39,047 nucleotides of DNA from Acidobacteriaceae bacterium (GCA_030041305.1 JASHOC010000054.1:1-39047), one strand, 5' to 3'; positions 16,263 through 24,398 are shown, numbered from the stretch's first letter. Notes: a model not told the origin generated them from the sequence alone. Translations and numbers: made by a program.

Positions 16263-16844
16263 ATGAAATCCGCGAAGCTGCTGCTGCTGGCCGGCGATTA
16301 TGTTGAGGATTACGAAATCATGGTTCCATTCCAAGCCCTGCAGATGGTGGGGCACACGGTGGACGCGGTGTGCCCCGGGAAAACCAAGGGCGAGCAGGTC
16401 CGCACCGCGATTCACGACTTCGAGGGCGACCAGACTTACAGCGAAAAGCGCGGGCACAACTTCACGCTGAACGCGACTTTCGACGAAATCGATCCCGCGG
16501 TATATGACGGGGTGGTGATCCCCGGCGGCCGGGCGCCGGAATATCTGCGCCTGAACGCGCGGGTGCTGGAGATGGTGCGCCATTTTGCAGAAACGGACAA
16601 GCCGATTGCGGCGCTGTGCCACGGGGCGCAATTGCTGTCGGCGGCAGGGGTGGTAAAAGGGCGGCGGCTGAATTGCTACCCGGCCTGCGCACCGGAGGTG
16701 GAGGCGGCTGGCGGAATTTTCGAGCTGGTGGACTTTGCCGACGCCGTCGTCGACGGCAAGCTGGTGACCGGGCCGGCCTGGACGGCGCATCCGGTTTGGC
16801 TGGCGCGCTTTCTCGAAGTGCTGAACACACACTTGGGCGGATAG
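16263..16844 (+). CDS. DJ-1/PfpI family protein
   Basis: A 193-residue class I glutamine amidotransferase-like protein. The start at 16263 has GGAGGA 8 bases upstream; longer in-frame starts add non-homologous sequence. Key features are [20 protein letters not shown] with the early glutamate, [13 protein letters not shown], and the nucleophile elbow [16 protein letters not shown] with Cys-His (CHG). These match the DJ-1/PfpI branch, whose members act as deglycase/glyoxalase III-like enzymes, chaperones or proteases; which applies here cannot be told. The 256 bp upstream contain no other gene I can support. Guanine deaminase follows 82 bp downstream on the same strand. Confidence 0.9.
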   Translation: MKSAKLLLLAGDYVEDYEIMVPFQALQMVGHTVDAVCPGKTKGEQVRTAIHDFEGDQTYSEKRGHNFTLNATFDEIDPAVYDGVVIPGGRAPEYLRLNARVLEMVRHFAETDKPIAALCHGAQLLSAAGVVKGRRLNCYPACAPEVEAAGGIFELVDFADAVVDGKLVTGPAWTAHPVWLARFLEVLNTHLGG

Positions 16845-16926
16845 GCCCGCGGCAATTTGGATCAGCGGTCCGCGCACGCGATGCTGGAATGATCCCAGCC
16901 GCGTCAGCCGGGACGGAAAGACCTTT

Positions 16927-17406
16927 ATGGCCAGCCGAGGTAACCCGGAGTTTTTGCGGCGCGCGATCGCCCTGGCAACCGGGAACGTAACCAGCGGCCG
17001 CGGTGGGCCATTCGGGGCGGTGATTGTCCGCGCGGAGCAGATTGTGGGCGAGGGCGTGAACACAGTCACGGCTTCGAACGACCCGACCGCTCACGGAGAA
17101 ATGAACGCCATTCGAGCCGCAGCCAAGGCCCTGGGAACCTTTCGACTGACCGGCTGCGAGCTCTATACTAGTTGCGAACCCTGCCCGATGTGTCTGGCGG
17201 CTGCCTACTGGGCGCGCCTTGACGCTATTTACTACGGCGCGTGCGCGGCGGATGCAGCCCGCGCGGGTTTCGATGACGCCTTTCTTTACAGTGAGCTGCG
17301 CACTGGTCCCGCGGTGCGAACCCTGCCCGCAACGCAGATGTTGCGGGATGAGGCATGGGTGAGCCTGGCGCAGTGGATTGCGTCTCCCTCGAAGATCGAT
17401 TACTGA
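16927..17406 (+). CDS. guaD: Guanine deaminase-like nucleobase deaminase
   Basis: A 159-residue zinc enzyme of the cytidine deaminase fold. The zinc site is NDPTAHGEMNAIRAA (His ligand plus catalytic Glu) and TSCEPCPMCLAAAYWARLD (two Cys ligands). The C-terminal segment DAARAGFDDAFLYSELR matches Bacillus-type guanine deaminase better than the tRNA adenosine deaminase TadA. The expected reaction is guanine to xanthine plus ammonia, in purine salvage or catabolism. It starts with ATG at 16927, 82 bp after the DJ-1 gene on the same strand, so they may be co-transcribed. No other purine genes are in the window. Confidence 0.9.
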   Translation: MASRGNPEFLRRAIALATGNVTSGRGGPFGAVIVRAEQIVGEGVNTVTASNDPTAHGEMNAIRAAAKALGTFRLTGCELYTSCEPCPMCLAAAYWARLDAIYYGACAADAARAGFDDAFLYSELRTGPAVRTLPATQMLRDEAWVSLAQWIASPSKIDY

Positions 17407-17624
17407 GCCGAAACCGGATAGGGATAAGCGATTGGGCCGGGTGCCGGAATCGTGAGCGGGCCGGCTGAGTCGGACAACGATTGACGGTGCTGGTGGGCTG
17501 GGTTTACGCCGGAGATTCTCCGCCCATACCCGTTCCGGAGATCTCTTGAGGTGGAGGCGGCGGGTCCGGTATCCTTAGATGGAGACGGCCCGCGAATGGG
17601 CCCCCAACCCAGGAGGATTTCGAC

Positions 17625-17846
17625 ATGCCAGAGACCGTCAAGAAAACCACCACGCCAGCCAAGCCGCGCAAGACTGCCGCGAAGAAAAGCTCCGCCGCCA
17701 ACGTGCAAACCATGCCATCGGTTCCAACGCACAATGAGGTAGCGGAGCTGGCGCGCCGCTACTGGGCAGAGCGCGGCTACCAGGACGGACATTCTGAGGA
17801 GGATTGGTTCCGGGCCGAGCAGGAGCTTCGCGCCAAGGCGTCCTGA
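17625..17846 (+). CDS. DUF2934 family small protein
   Basis: A 73-residue protein with a strong RBS (AGGAGGA, 8 bases before the ATG). The first 28 residues are a lysine/alanine/threonine-rich basic tail (KKTTTPAKPRKTAAKK). The C-terminal part VAELARRYWAERGYQDG followed by HSEEDWFRAEQEL is the DUF2934 signature. The basic tail suggests nucleic acid binding, but the function of the family is unknown. It stands alone, with 567 bp containing two 117-bp elements between it and rpsT. Confidence 0.85.
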   Translation: MPETVKKTTTPAKPRKTAAKKSSAANVQTMPSVPTHNEVAELARRYWAERGYQDGHSEEDWFRAEQELRAKAS

Positions 17847-17992
17847 GGACGACGCCCCGCATTTCCTGAAAGTCTCACCTTTTTCGTTTTTGTTCGCCCA
17901 AAGGAGTTCTGGCTGAGGTCAGTGCACGACGGGGTGGTGCATCCATCGCAGACACAACAGGTCCGGATAGGAAACTCCGGGGCGACAAAGCC

Positions 17993-18109
17993 TATAGCGG
18001 TTCTCCAATTGGTGTAGAGCAGAACCTCGAACGTTGAGTGGCGTTTTTCCCAAGAAAACGCCACCCGGCACGCCCCTCAAAACTTCATGGGAATTGGAGA
18101 ACCGCCGTA
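17993..18109. mobile_element. 117-bp MITE-like element, copy 3
   Basis: Same ends, internal stem and orientation as the other copies; its distinguishing change is TTCATGGG near the right end. It lies in the convergent gap between the DUF2934 gene and rpsT, only 106 bp from copy 4. The left boundary could be off by one base. Confidence 0.85.
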
Positions 18110-18215
18110 ATGCTTACCCGTGAACGTAGGGATGGGGACGTACGCGCGATAGGTGCGAAATTCTGCGCCGAGGGGTTGCCGCGTCTTCTGGTCCCGTAAA
18201 ACGAACAGCCGGGAT

Positions 18216-18332
18216 TATAGGGGTTCTCCAATTGGTGTAGAGCAGAACCTCGAACGTTGAGTGGCGTTTTTCCCAAGAAAACGCCACCCGGCACGCCCCT
18301 CAAAACTTCACGGGAATTGGAGAACCGCCGTA
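18216..18332. mobile_element. 117-bp MITE-like element, copy 4
   Basis: Same as the others, except the left end reads TATAGGGG instead of TATAGCGG. It sits in the middle of an inverted repeat: ACAGCCGGGA directly left and TCCCGGCTGT directly right. The element therefore split a pre-existing 10-bp stem or its flanks have been drawn into the element's symmetry. Confidence 0.85.
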
Positions 18333-18413
18333 GTCCCGGCTGTCGAACTTACCCGATTTCAACTGGCATGGATTCGTTCCGGCGCAGTTTCGCGTCCGCA
18401 TCGGGCCGAACCG

Positions 18414-18686
18414 CTACGCTTTAGCCCCAAGCGCTTTCAGCCGTGCGTTGAGGCGGCTCTTGTAGCGGGACGCGGTATTGTCGTGCAAAACGCCTTTCTG
18501 GACACTCTTGTCGAGAGTGGAAACGGTTTGGCGGTACTGCGCCTGCGCGGCCTTGAGGTCGCCTTTGCCGAGAGCCTCGCGCAGGGCGCGGAGGCTGCTG
18601 CGCACCCGGCTGCGGTTGGCGCGGTTGAATTCAGTGCGTCTTTCGGTCTGGCGGGCCCGCTTGAGCGCGGATACATGGTTTGCCAT
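18414..18686 (-). CDS. rpsT: 30S ribosomal protein S20
   Basis: A 90-residue protein, the usual S20 size. It begins [20 protein letters not shown], continues [19 protein letters not shown] and ends with the typical [20 protein letters not shown] and a basic tail. S20 binds 16S rRNA early in 30S assembly. The ATG at 18686 has AGGAAG 6 bases upstream; an upstream in-frame start at 18767 would include leader sequence. It is transcribed alone, from a promoter at 18774-18802. Confidence 0.97.
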   Translation of the reverse strand: MANHVSALKRARQTERRTEFNRANRSRVRSSLRALREALGKGDLKAAQAQYRQTVSTLDKSVQKGVLHDNTASRYKSRLNARLKALGAKA

Positions 18687-18773
18687 GGTTCTTCCTTGAT
18701 CTTTTACCCCGGTTTTCAGGGAGAAATGATGCGGCGCGGAATACTGCTTCTGCCGCATCCTCTGCAATTTCTT
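18687..18773 (-). promoter_or_regulatory. 5' leader of rpsT with a stable hairpin
   Basis: The transcribed leader contains a perfect 8-bp inverted repeat, GATGCGGC ... GCCGCATC, at 18728-18759. S20 synthesis is autoregulated in some bacteria, so this hairpin could take part, but that is inference. Confidence 0.4.
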
Positions 18774-18802
18774 AGTCTACGGGAACCGGAGAGGGGGGTC
18801 AA
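18774..18802 (-). promoter_or_regulatory. Sigma-70-type promoter of rpsT
   Basis: On the minus strand, TTGACC (18802-18797), a 17-base spacer and TAGACT (18779-18774). Both boxes differ from consensus by one or two bases and the spacing is ideal. It lies about 90 bases upstream of the rpsT start. Confidence 0.65.
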
Positions 18803-18890
18803 TGGGGGTGCGTGGCGCGAGCTGAGATGATTCCGGACCGAGGGGTATCCACGGAGGCGCCGGATTCATCAAATTACTACGACGGCCGGA

Positions 18891-18919
18891 TTGACGGGCC
18901 GGACAGGTCGCGCTACTCT
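18891..18919 (+). promoter_or_regulatory. Candidate promoter of the phoH-ybeY operon
   Basis: TTGACG at 18891-18896, a 17-base spacer and TACTCT at 18914-18919. The -10 box is moderate. Transcription would begin near 18926, leaving a leader of about 270 nt before phoH. Confidence 0.45.
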
Positions 18920-19194
18920 CTAGACCAGATACCGGCTTTGGTAGCCATCACCAACCCGCTCTTCCAGAAGGCAGATCTAAGCCACTGCTGTGGAGTGCGG
19001 CCGAGGGCCGGGAACAACCCCTCTCATTCGAATGCCTGTTGGCTGCGCGGAGCGCGCGAGGCGCCGCGTGCCCCTCTCGTCGTGACGGAGTCTATATCGC
19101 TCGCCGATTACTTAGTGTATCCATTCCGGCAAGGTCAAACGGCCGGCCGGTTTCCATCGACAACGCAACCCTGTCCTGGAGGACTTAGAACCCT
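18920..19194 (+). other. Long presumed leader of phoH, no gene seen
   Basis: There is no supported gene. A frame open from 18812 to 19198 has an implausible composition and no family. The stretch contains several short GC-rich inverted repeats (for example GGCCGAGGGCC near 19000) and could hold a structured RNA, but I recognise no known riboswitch or 6S RNA. TGGAGGA at 19177-19183 is the phoH ribosome binding site. Confidence 0.35.
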
Positions 19195-20226
19195 TTGAAG
19201 ATCGCTCTGGAGATCACGCCCAACCTCGAGCCCCTGTTCGGGACCCGCGATGAAAACTTGAGACTGATGGAAGACTCGCTCGGCGTGCGTATTGATCTTC
19301 GCTCCGACGCCGTTCACGTCGAGGGCCCTGCTGACGCCGTGACGCGGGTGCAGCGAATCTTTCAGGATTTCGAGGCGTTGCGCCGCCAGGGAGTGAATCC
19401 GCACAATGGGGAATTGAACGGGATGTTGCGCCTGGTGGTGGCGGACCCGGCAGCGACGCTGCGTTCGGTGGCGGACGCGGGCCGGCAGCGCAGCGTGGGC
19501 GTGAAGCGCACCGTGCAGCCGCGATCGGTGAATCAGCGCCGGTATGTGGAGGCGATCGAACAGCACGACATGGTTTTTGGGGTGGGACCGGCGGGTACGG
19601 GGAAAACGTATCTCGCGGTCGCCATGGCGGTTGCAGCGGTGATCGCGAAGCGGGTGAGCCGCATTGTGCTGGTGCGGCCGGCGGTGGAGGCGGGCGAGCG
19701 GCTGGGCTTTTTGCCCGGAACGCTCCAGGAGAAGGTGGATCCGTACCTGCGGCCGCTTTATGACGCGCTCTACGACCTGCTCGACCCGGAAAAAGTGGAC
19801 AAGATGCTGGAGAAGAACGTGATCGAAGTGGCGCCGCTGGCGTTTATGCGCGGGCGGACGCTCAACGACGCATTCATCATCATGGACGAAGCGCAGAACA
19901 CCACCATCGAACAGATGAAGATGTTCCTGACCCGTATGGGCAATGACTCGAAAGCGGTGATCACCGGGGACATCACCCAGATCGATCTGCCCAACCCGCG
20001 GAAATCCGGTCTGGTGGACGCGATCAACGTGCTGGGCGGGGTGGAGGGGATCCAATTCTGCCATTTCGAGGAGTGCGACGTGGTGCGGCACGCGCTGGTG
20101 CAGCGCATTGTGCGCGCCTACGAGAGCGCCAAGCCGCAACAGCAGGAGCTGCCGCTTGAAAGCGGGATCGAAGTGGGCGTGCCGGGACTGGAAGAGCTGC
20201 CCGCGCCTCCGCCCAAGCCACAGTGA
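19195..20226 (+). CDS. phoH: PhoH-family ATPase (YbeZ)
   Basis: A 343-residue cytoplasmic ATPase. The N-terminal 100 residues form a KH-like RNA-binding region (LFGTRDENLRLMEDSLGVRI). The ATPase domain has Walker A VGPAGTGKTYLA near residue 130 and Walker B AFIIMDEAQNTT near 225, followed by ITGDITQIDLP. PhoH/YbeZ works with the endoribonuclease YbeY in rRNA maturation and ribosome quality control. The gene starts with TTG at 19195, with GGAGGA 11 bases upstream; no ATG gives a complete N-terminus. It is first in an operon with ybeY and a CNNM/CBS protein, an arrangement conserved in many bacteria. Confidence 0.95.
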   Translation: MKIALEITPNLEPLFGTRDENLRLMEDSLGVRIDLRSDAVHVEGPADAVTRVQRIFQDFEALRRQGVNPHNGELNGMLRLVVADPAATLRSVADAGRQRSVGVKRTVQPRSVNQRRYVEAIEQHDMVFGVGPAGTGKTYLAVAMAVAAVIAKRVSRIVLVRPAVEAGERLGFLPGTLQEKVDPYLRPLYDALYDLLDPEKVDKMLEKNVIEVAPLAFMRGRTLNDAFIIMDEAQNTTIEQMKMFLTRMGNDSKAVITGDITQIDLPNPRKSGLVDAINVLGGVEGIQFCHFEECDVVRHALVQRIVRAYESAKPQQQELPLESGIEVGVPGLEELPAPPPKPQ

Positions 20227-20295
20227 GCCTTGAGCTCCGCGATGAATTTTCTTGGATTGATCTGTTTGCCCCTTTTGGGGGGACTTGCGCCCCGA

Positions 20296-20313
20296 CGCTG
20301 GAGTCCTCCAGCG
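20296..20313. repeat. Hairpin between phoH and ybeY
   Basis: Perfect 8-bp inverted repeat CGCTGGAG-TC-CTCCAGCG with no T run after it. It could stabilise the phoH transcript end or attenuate read-through into ybeY; no direct evidence. Confidence 0.35.
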
Positions 20314-20392
20314 GGGCTCCGGCTCGGCAACCCCGGCTTTCGCGTATGATCCCATTAGACCCGGAGTCACCACGGTTGCGGCTCCGCGCACG

Positions 20393-21094
20393 ATGATCCT
20401 TCTCGACCTAGACCTCGGGCCAGGCCCGGTCCCGGACATGTCGCGGTCTTTTGCCGCGGCCAAACGATCCTCCGCGCCCATTGCGGATTTTCCCTCACAA
20501 CATGAGAAAGTCCCTTCGACGCGCTCCCTGGCGCGGTTTCTGCGGGCGGCCCAGGCGGCTGCGCGGCTGCGCGGAGAGGTTTCGGTCCTGCTGACAACCG
20601 ATGCGGCGGTGCGCAGGCTCAACCGGCGCTTTCGTGGCAAGGACAAAACGACAGACGTGCTGTCGTTCCCTGCCGAAGGGCCGGCGGCCGGAGAGCTGGC
20701 GGGGGATTTGGCCATCAGCGTTCCAGCGGCGCGCCAGCAGGGCGCCGCGTGCGGCCACTCCCTTGCAACGGAGTTGAAGGTGCTGATCTTGCACGGATTA
20801 CTGCACCTTGCCGGGTACGATCACGAGAGCGACAACGGCCGCATGGCGCGGCGCGAACGGCTGCTCCGCCGGCGGCTGGGGCTGCCGGTGGGGCTGATTG
20901 AGCGGGCTGGAACTCCGGCGTCTTCCCAGGGAGAAATGCGGGAGCCTGGGGCTCGGGGATTTGGCAGCTCGATGGCTGAGCGCAAAAACAAAGATGCGTC
21001 GAAGCCAGCGGACCGGCAGACTTCGGCAGGAAAGAGACACGGGAACGGGGCGCAGACCGTGCAGCGGCGCAGGACGAAGGGTAAACGGTTATGA
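20393..21094 (+). CDS. ybeY: Endoribonuclease YbeY with C-terminal extension
   Basis: A 233-residue protein. The YbeY core has RLNRRFRGKDKTTDVLSFP and the zinc motif HGLLHLAGYDHE (H-x3-H-x5-H), the metal site of the single-strand RNA endonuclease that matures 16S rRNA. The family is normally about 150-170 residues. Here about 65 extra residues follow, rich in Lys/Arg/Gly/Ser (SMAERKNKDASKPADRQTS), with a strongly basic end (VQRRRTKGKRL) that might bind RNA. I prefer the ATG at 20393 (MILLDLDLG), although its RBS is weak; the open frame starts at 20285. The stop overlaps the next start by 4 bp (ATGA). Confidence 0.92.
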   Translation: MILLDLDLGPGPVPDMSRSFAAAKRSSAPIADFPSQHEKVPSTRSLARFLRAAQAAARLRGEVSVLLTTDAAVRRLNRRFRGKDKTTDVLSFPAEGPAAGELAGDLAISVPAARQQGAACGHSLATELKVLILHGLLHLAGYDHESDNGRMARRERLLRRRLGLPVGLIERAGTPASSQGEMREPGARGFGSSMAERKNKDASKPADRQTSAGKRHGNGAQTVQRRRTKGKRL

Positions 21095-22398
21095 GTTGGC
21101 TTGCCATCTTTGTTCTGGCGCTTTTGGCCGCCATCGTGACCTTGGCCTCTTACATGAGGCGCGTCTACTCCGAGTTTGGCAAGATTTCGAGCCGCGAAGT
21201 GCAGGAGAATCTGGACGCCTGGGAAGAAAGCGTCGAACCGCGCCTGGGTTTGACCCGCGAACACGCCGCGCTATGCGCCGCGGTGCTCGAGCAACTGGCT
21301 TTGGTCGTGGTTGCGCTGGTGTTCGGAGCGCTTCTCTTTGACCGCTCGCTCGCTCCGCCGACGAACGCCGAGGTTGCCCAGGCGGTGCTTGGCGTCGTGT
21401 TGGTGATCGTGATTTGCGGGCAGCTATTACCCTCACTGCTCTTCAACCGCACCCGGGGCGCATGGGCGGGACGGCTGCTTTGGCCCATCCGGGTGTTGCT
21501 CTGGCTGACCACGCCGGCTACGGTGTTTATCCGCTTTTTCTTTTCGGTGGCGGCGCTTGCCGAGCATCCCGTTGGCGCGAAAGAGGAACCCGCGCCGGAT
21601 GTGGAGGCGCTGATCGAAGCGGGCGAAGAAGAGGGGATTCTTGAACAGAGTGATAGCGATCTGGTGCGCTCGGCGGTTGAGTTCGGCGACAAGCTGGTGC
21701 GGGAGGTGATGACGCCGCGGCCTGAGGTGTTCGCGGTGGAGGCTTCCGTAACGCTCGAAGGATTCCTGGAGCTGTTGCGCGAGCACAATTATTCCCGCGT
21801 GCCGGTCTACGCCGGCTTGCTTGATAACATGACGGGCATCGCGTTTGCCCACGACCTGCTGCAGATTACCGACGCAGAGGCGCGGACGCGGAAGGTAGGC
21901 GAAATCCAGCGGCCGGCGGTATTCGTGCCCGAGACGAAGCGGGGCTACGAGTTGCTGCGCGAGATGCAGCGGGAAAAGCAGCATATGCGCATCGTGATCG
22001 ACGAGTACGGGGCCGTAGCGGGGCTAGTGACGATCGAAGACCTGCTCGAGCAGATTGTCGGTAAGATTCACGATGAACATGAAGACGAGGTCGGCGAAGA
22101 GCCGCAACGCGAACCTTCCGGCGCCTGGTTGGCCCCGGGAAACTTTCCCGTCGATCAGCTTGCAGACTTGATCGGCGAGCCTGTGGATCTGGACGAAGGG
22201 TACGAGGCCACGACGCTGGGAGGGTTGGCGAGCGAGATCGAGGGGCGAATTCCGGTGGTCGGCGAGGAGATCCGGCTGGAGCCGGCGGGCTTACGCCTCG
22301 AAGTGGTGACGGCTACAGATCATCGCGTGGAACGGCTGCGCGTGTATCCCCCTTCGGGGTCACGGAGCGATTCGGGCGGGGAGTCGCGTGCTTCCTGA
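21091..22398 (+). CDS. CNNM/CBS-domain membrane protein with CorC/HlyC C-terminal domain
   Basis: A 435-residue inner-membrane protein. An N-terminal CNNM domain has about four membrane segments (residues 3-22, 73-90, 100-118, 130-155). A pair of CBS domains follows, with LVREVMTPRPEVFAVEA and YSRVPVYAGLLDNMTGIAF in the first and HMRIVIDEYGAVAGLVTIED in the second. The C-terminal CorC/HlyC domain contains GAWLAPGNFPVDQLADLIG. Such proteins are linked to magnesium or cobalt efflux. The gene starts in the ATGA overlap with ybeY and completes the phoH-ybeY operon. Unlike E. coli YbeX, it keeps the membrane domain. The last 15 residues look disordered. Confidence 0.92.
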   Translation: MSWLAIFVLALLAAIVTLASYMRRVYSEFGKISSREVQENLDAWEESVEPRLGLTREHAALCAAVLEQLALVVVALVFGALLFDRSLAPPTNAEVAQAVLGVVLVIVICGQLLPSLLFNRTRGAWAGRLLWPIRVLLWLTTPATVFIRFFFSVAALAEHPVGAKEEPAPDVEALIEAGEEEGILEQSDSDLVRSAVEFGDKLVREVMTPRPEVFAVEASVTLEGFLELLREHNYSRVPVYAGLLDNMTGIAFAHDLLQITDAEARTRKVGEIQRPAVFVPETKRGYELLREMQREKQHMRIVIDEYGAVAGLVTIEDLLEQIVGKIHDEHEDEVGEEPQREPSGAWLAPGNFPVDQLADLIGEPVDLDEGYEATTLGGLASEIEGRIPVVGEEIRLEPAGLRLEVVTATDHRVERLRVYPPSGSRSDSGGESRAS

Positions 22399-22399
22399 A

Positions 22400-22462
22400 G
22401 CGCCTCGAAGGTGGCGATTCCTTGGTGGCGACTCCTCGAAGGAGAATTCCCACCTTCGGCGC
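22400..22462. terminator. Large imperfect hairpin between two convergent genes
   Basis: Arms GCGCCTCGAAGGTGG (left) and CCACCTTCGGCGC (right) pair over 13 bp with a 2-base bulge, and the loop contains a smaller TCCTCGAAGGA palindrome. It lies just after the CNNM/CBS gene and before the end of the convergent SpoIIM gene, so it may terminate both. No T run is seen, so Rho-independent action is unsure. Confidence 0.4.
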
Positions 22463-22536
22463 GCAGCCGAAGCAGAAGTGTTATAGGAGTGGTCGGAAAT
22501 TGAAGCGTCGCCGCTGCGCCTGAGCCCCCATCGAGC

Positions 22537-23502
22537 CTACTCGCGCGCGGCCGGCACGGGGCGGAAGAGCCAAGAAAGAAGCAGCGAAAAAAGGACGGCG
22601 CCGACCAGGAATTTGAGCCATACCGGAGCGGCCGAGGGAGAAAAAAAGCCCTCCAGCGTGCCTGCGATGGCGAGTAGAGGTACAATGCCGGCGACCAGGC
22701 GCGAAGCCTCGGCTCCGGCGTCAGCCATCGAGTCGCGGCGCCGGTAAAGGCCCGGAAAGAGAACTCCGCGGGCGAGCCGGAACCCCGCCGCACCGGCGAG
22801 GATGATGGAAGGCAGCTCAAGCGCGCCGTGGGGCGCGACGAAGCTCCAGAGATCCAAAGCCATGCCGTGCTGCTGGCAGGCCACGCCCACCACGCCGAGC
22901 AGCAAACCATTAAAGAACATGAGATAAAGCGTGCCCAGACCGAACACAATGCCGGAGGCATAGGCGAGGAAGCAGACGGTCAGATTGTGGGTCATGAGCC
23001 AGCCGCTCATAGCCGGAGCAACGGCGACGACGGAATGGGTCCACATTTCATGGCGTTCGATGGTGGCGACCATGGCCGGGCCGAGCATGTGGCGCATAAA
23101 CTCGGGCCGCGCCAGCGTGAGCACGGAACCCAACAGCGCTCCGGATAGCAGGACGGCCAGCGAAAACAGGACATAGAGGAATTGGCGCTGGAAGATGACG
23201 GGATAGTCGTCGCGCAGGAAGCGCAGTATGCCGAGAAAGCTCGCGCCACGATTCGAATAAATGATATGGTGAGCGCGAGCCAAGAGTTGGTTGACGTGCT
23301 CGGTATAGGCCCGCGCGGAGGGATCCTCGCGCAAACTGGAGAGGTCGCCGGCGACCTGGCGGTAGAGCAGGGCGGTCTCCTGCAGCTCCGAGCGGGTGAG
23401 CCGGCCGAGACCGCCGTTGCCGGCCTGCGCGAGCAGCTTGGCCAGCCGCTCCCAATAGGGGCGCCGCTTTTGCAGCCACTGGTTGGAGTGAACGATGGCC
23501 AT
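22537..23502 (-). CDS. SpoIIM family membrane protein
   Basis: A 321-residue inner-membrane protein of the SpoIIM (DUF95-like) family. The N-terminal 100 residues are soluble and helical (QKRRPYWERLAKLLAQAG, then TALLYRQVAGDLSSLR), typical of the family. Several membrane helices follow (YVLFSLAVLLSGALLGSVL, FLAYASGIVFGLGTLYLMF, and LVAGIVPLLAIAGTL near the end). The motif FVAPHGALELPSIILAGAAG is the family hallmark. The ATG at 23502 overlaps the start of the divergent RDD gene: both starts lie in ATGGCCAT at 23495-23502. An upstream in-frame Met nine codons earlier (23529) is possible; neither start has a strong RBS. SpoIIM and RDD genes are often neighbours. Confidence 0.88.
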   Translation of the reverse strand: MAIVHSNQWLQKRRPYWERLAKLLAQAGNGGLGRLTRSELQETALLYRQVAGDLSSLREDPSARAYTEHVNQLLARAHHIIYSNRGASFLGILRFLRDDYPVIFQRQFLYVLFSLAVLLSGALLGSVLTLARPEFMRHMLGPAMVATIERHEMWTHSVVAVAPAMSGWLMTHNLTVCFLAYASGIVFGLGTLYLMFFNGLLLGVVGVACQQHGMALDLWSFVAPHGALELPSIILAGAAGFRLARGVLFPGLYRRRDSMADAGAEASRLVAGIVPLLAIAGTLEGFFSPSAAPVWLKFLVGAVLFSLLLSWLFRPVPAARE

Positions 23503-24328
23503 CGATCCGATCGCAAACCAGCTTAACATCGACACACCGGAACTGGTTGCCATCGAGATGCCCTTGGCGGGCATCGGCAGCCGTTTTATCGCTATCCTGA
23601 TTGATTCGCTGATCCTAGGCGCCGCGGTCCTGGTTCTGGGCATTCTGGCGGCGCTGATACTGCCCGGTTTGCGGTTTCTGGGCGGAATTTCGGCGGATTG
23701 GGCGATCGGGATCATCCTGGTGCTTTTGTTTCTGTTGCAATGGGGCTACTTTGCCCTGTTCGAAGCGTTTGCGAACGGCAAAACGCCGGGCAAACGCGCT
23801 GCCGGCATCCGCGTGATGCACCGCTCGGGCCGGGCGGCAAGCTTTGTGGAGGCGTTGGCGCGCAATCTGGTGCGCGTGATCGACTACCTTCCCGGGATGT
23901 ACGCGGTCGGCGTGGTGGCCATGTTCTTTAGCCGGCGCCATCAGCGGCTGGGGGATATGGTCGCGGCAACGGTGGTGGTGCGCGATCGGGAAGTGGACTC
24001 GCCGCACTGGGGCGAGATGGGCTCACGGACAATTACCGGGCCGGTCTTCGTCGAATCGGCAGCCGCGCCCGCTCCGCCGCCGCACTTAAGCGTGACCCTC
24101 TCCGCTGCGGGTGTCGGGCGGCTTTCGGCGGCCGACCTCGAAGTGCTCGAGGGGTTTTTTGCTCGCCGGCTGGATATGGACCTGAGCACACGCGGGGCGC
24201 TGGCGGGCCGCATCGCGGCGGCCCTGAGCGCGAAATCGGGGTTGGTCATCCCGGACGGCGTGAGCACCGAGACGTTTCTTGAAGCGGTAGCGCACCAGTT
24301 ACGCGATGTGGGGCGGATGAGGGCGTAA
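23495..24328 (+). CDS. RDD family membrane protein
   Basis: A 277-residue protein. The N-terminal RDD domain reads LNIDTPELVAIEMPLAGIGS then RFIAILIDSLI, with membrane helices near residues 35-58 and 65-85, then KTPGKRAAGIRVMHRSG and a third helix around 125-140 with FFSRRHQRLGDMVAAT. The remaining 120 residues are cytoplasmic with no recognised domain. RDD proteins are of uncertain function; some are linked to ion or osmotic stress. The start at 23495 is supported by TTGGAG 7 bases upstream. The start overlaps that of the divergent SpoIIM gene by 8 bp. Confidence 0.9.
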   Translation: MAIDPIANQLNIDTPELVAIEMPLAGIGSRFIAILIDSLILGAAVLVLGILAALILPGLRFLGGISADWAIGIILVLLFLLQWGYFALFEAFANGKTPGKRAAGIRVMHRSGRAASFVEALARNLVRVIDYLPGMYAVGVVAMFFSRRHQRLGDMVAATVVVRDREVDSPHWGEMGSRTITGPVFVESAAAPAPPPHLSVTLSAAGVGRLSAADLEVLEGFFARRLDMDLSTRGALAGRIAAALSAKSGLVIPDGVSTETFLEAVAHQLRDVGRMRA

Positions 24329-24398
24329 ATCGGCAGCGGCGACGATCGGTCAACACCGGCCGCCAATCAGCAAACTCCGGAACTGCTGAGGCGGTGGA

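Noticed and set aside
18812..19198. 128-codon frame upstream of phoH
   Set aside because: Composition is not protein-like, there is no RBS, and it overlaps the likely promoters of rpsT and phoH.
19135..20715. 526-codon open frame on the minus strand
   Set aside because: Antisense of phoH and ybeY, whose family assignments are certain.
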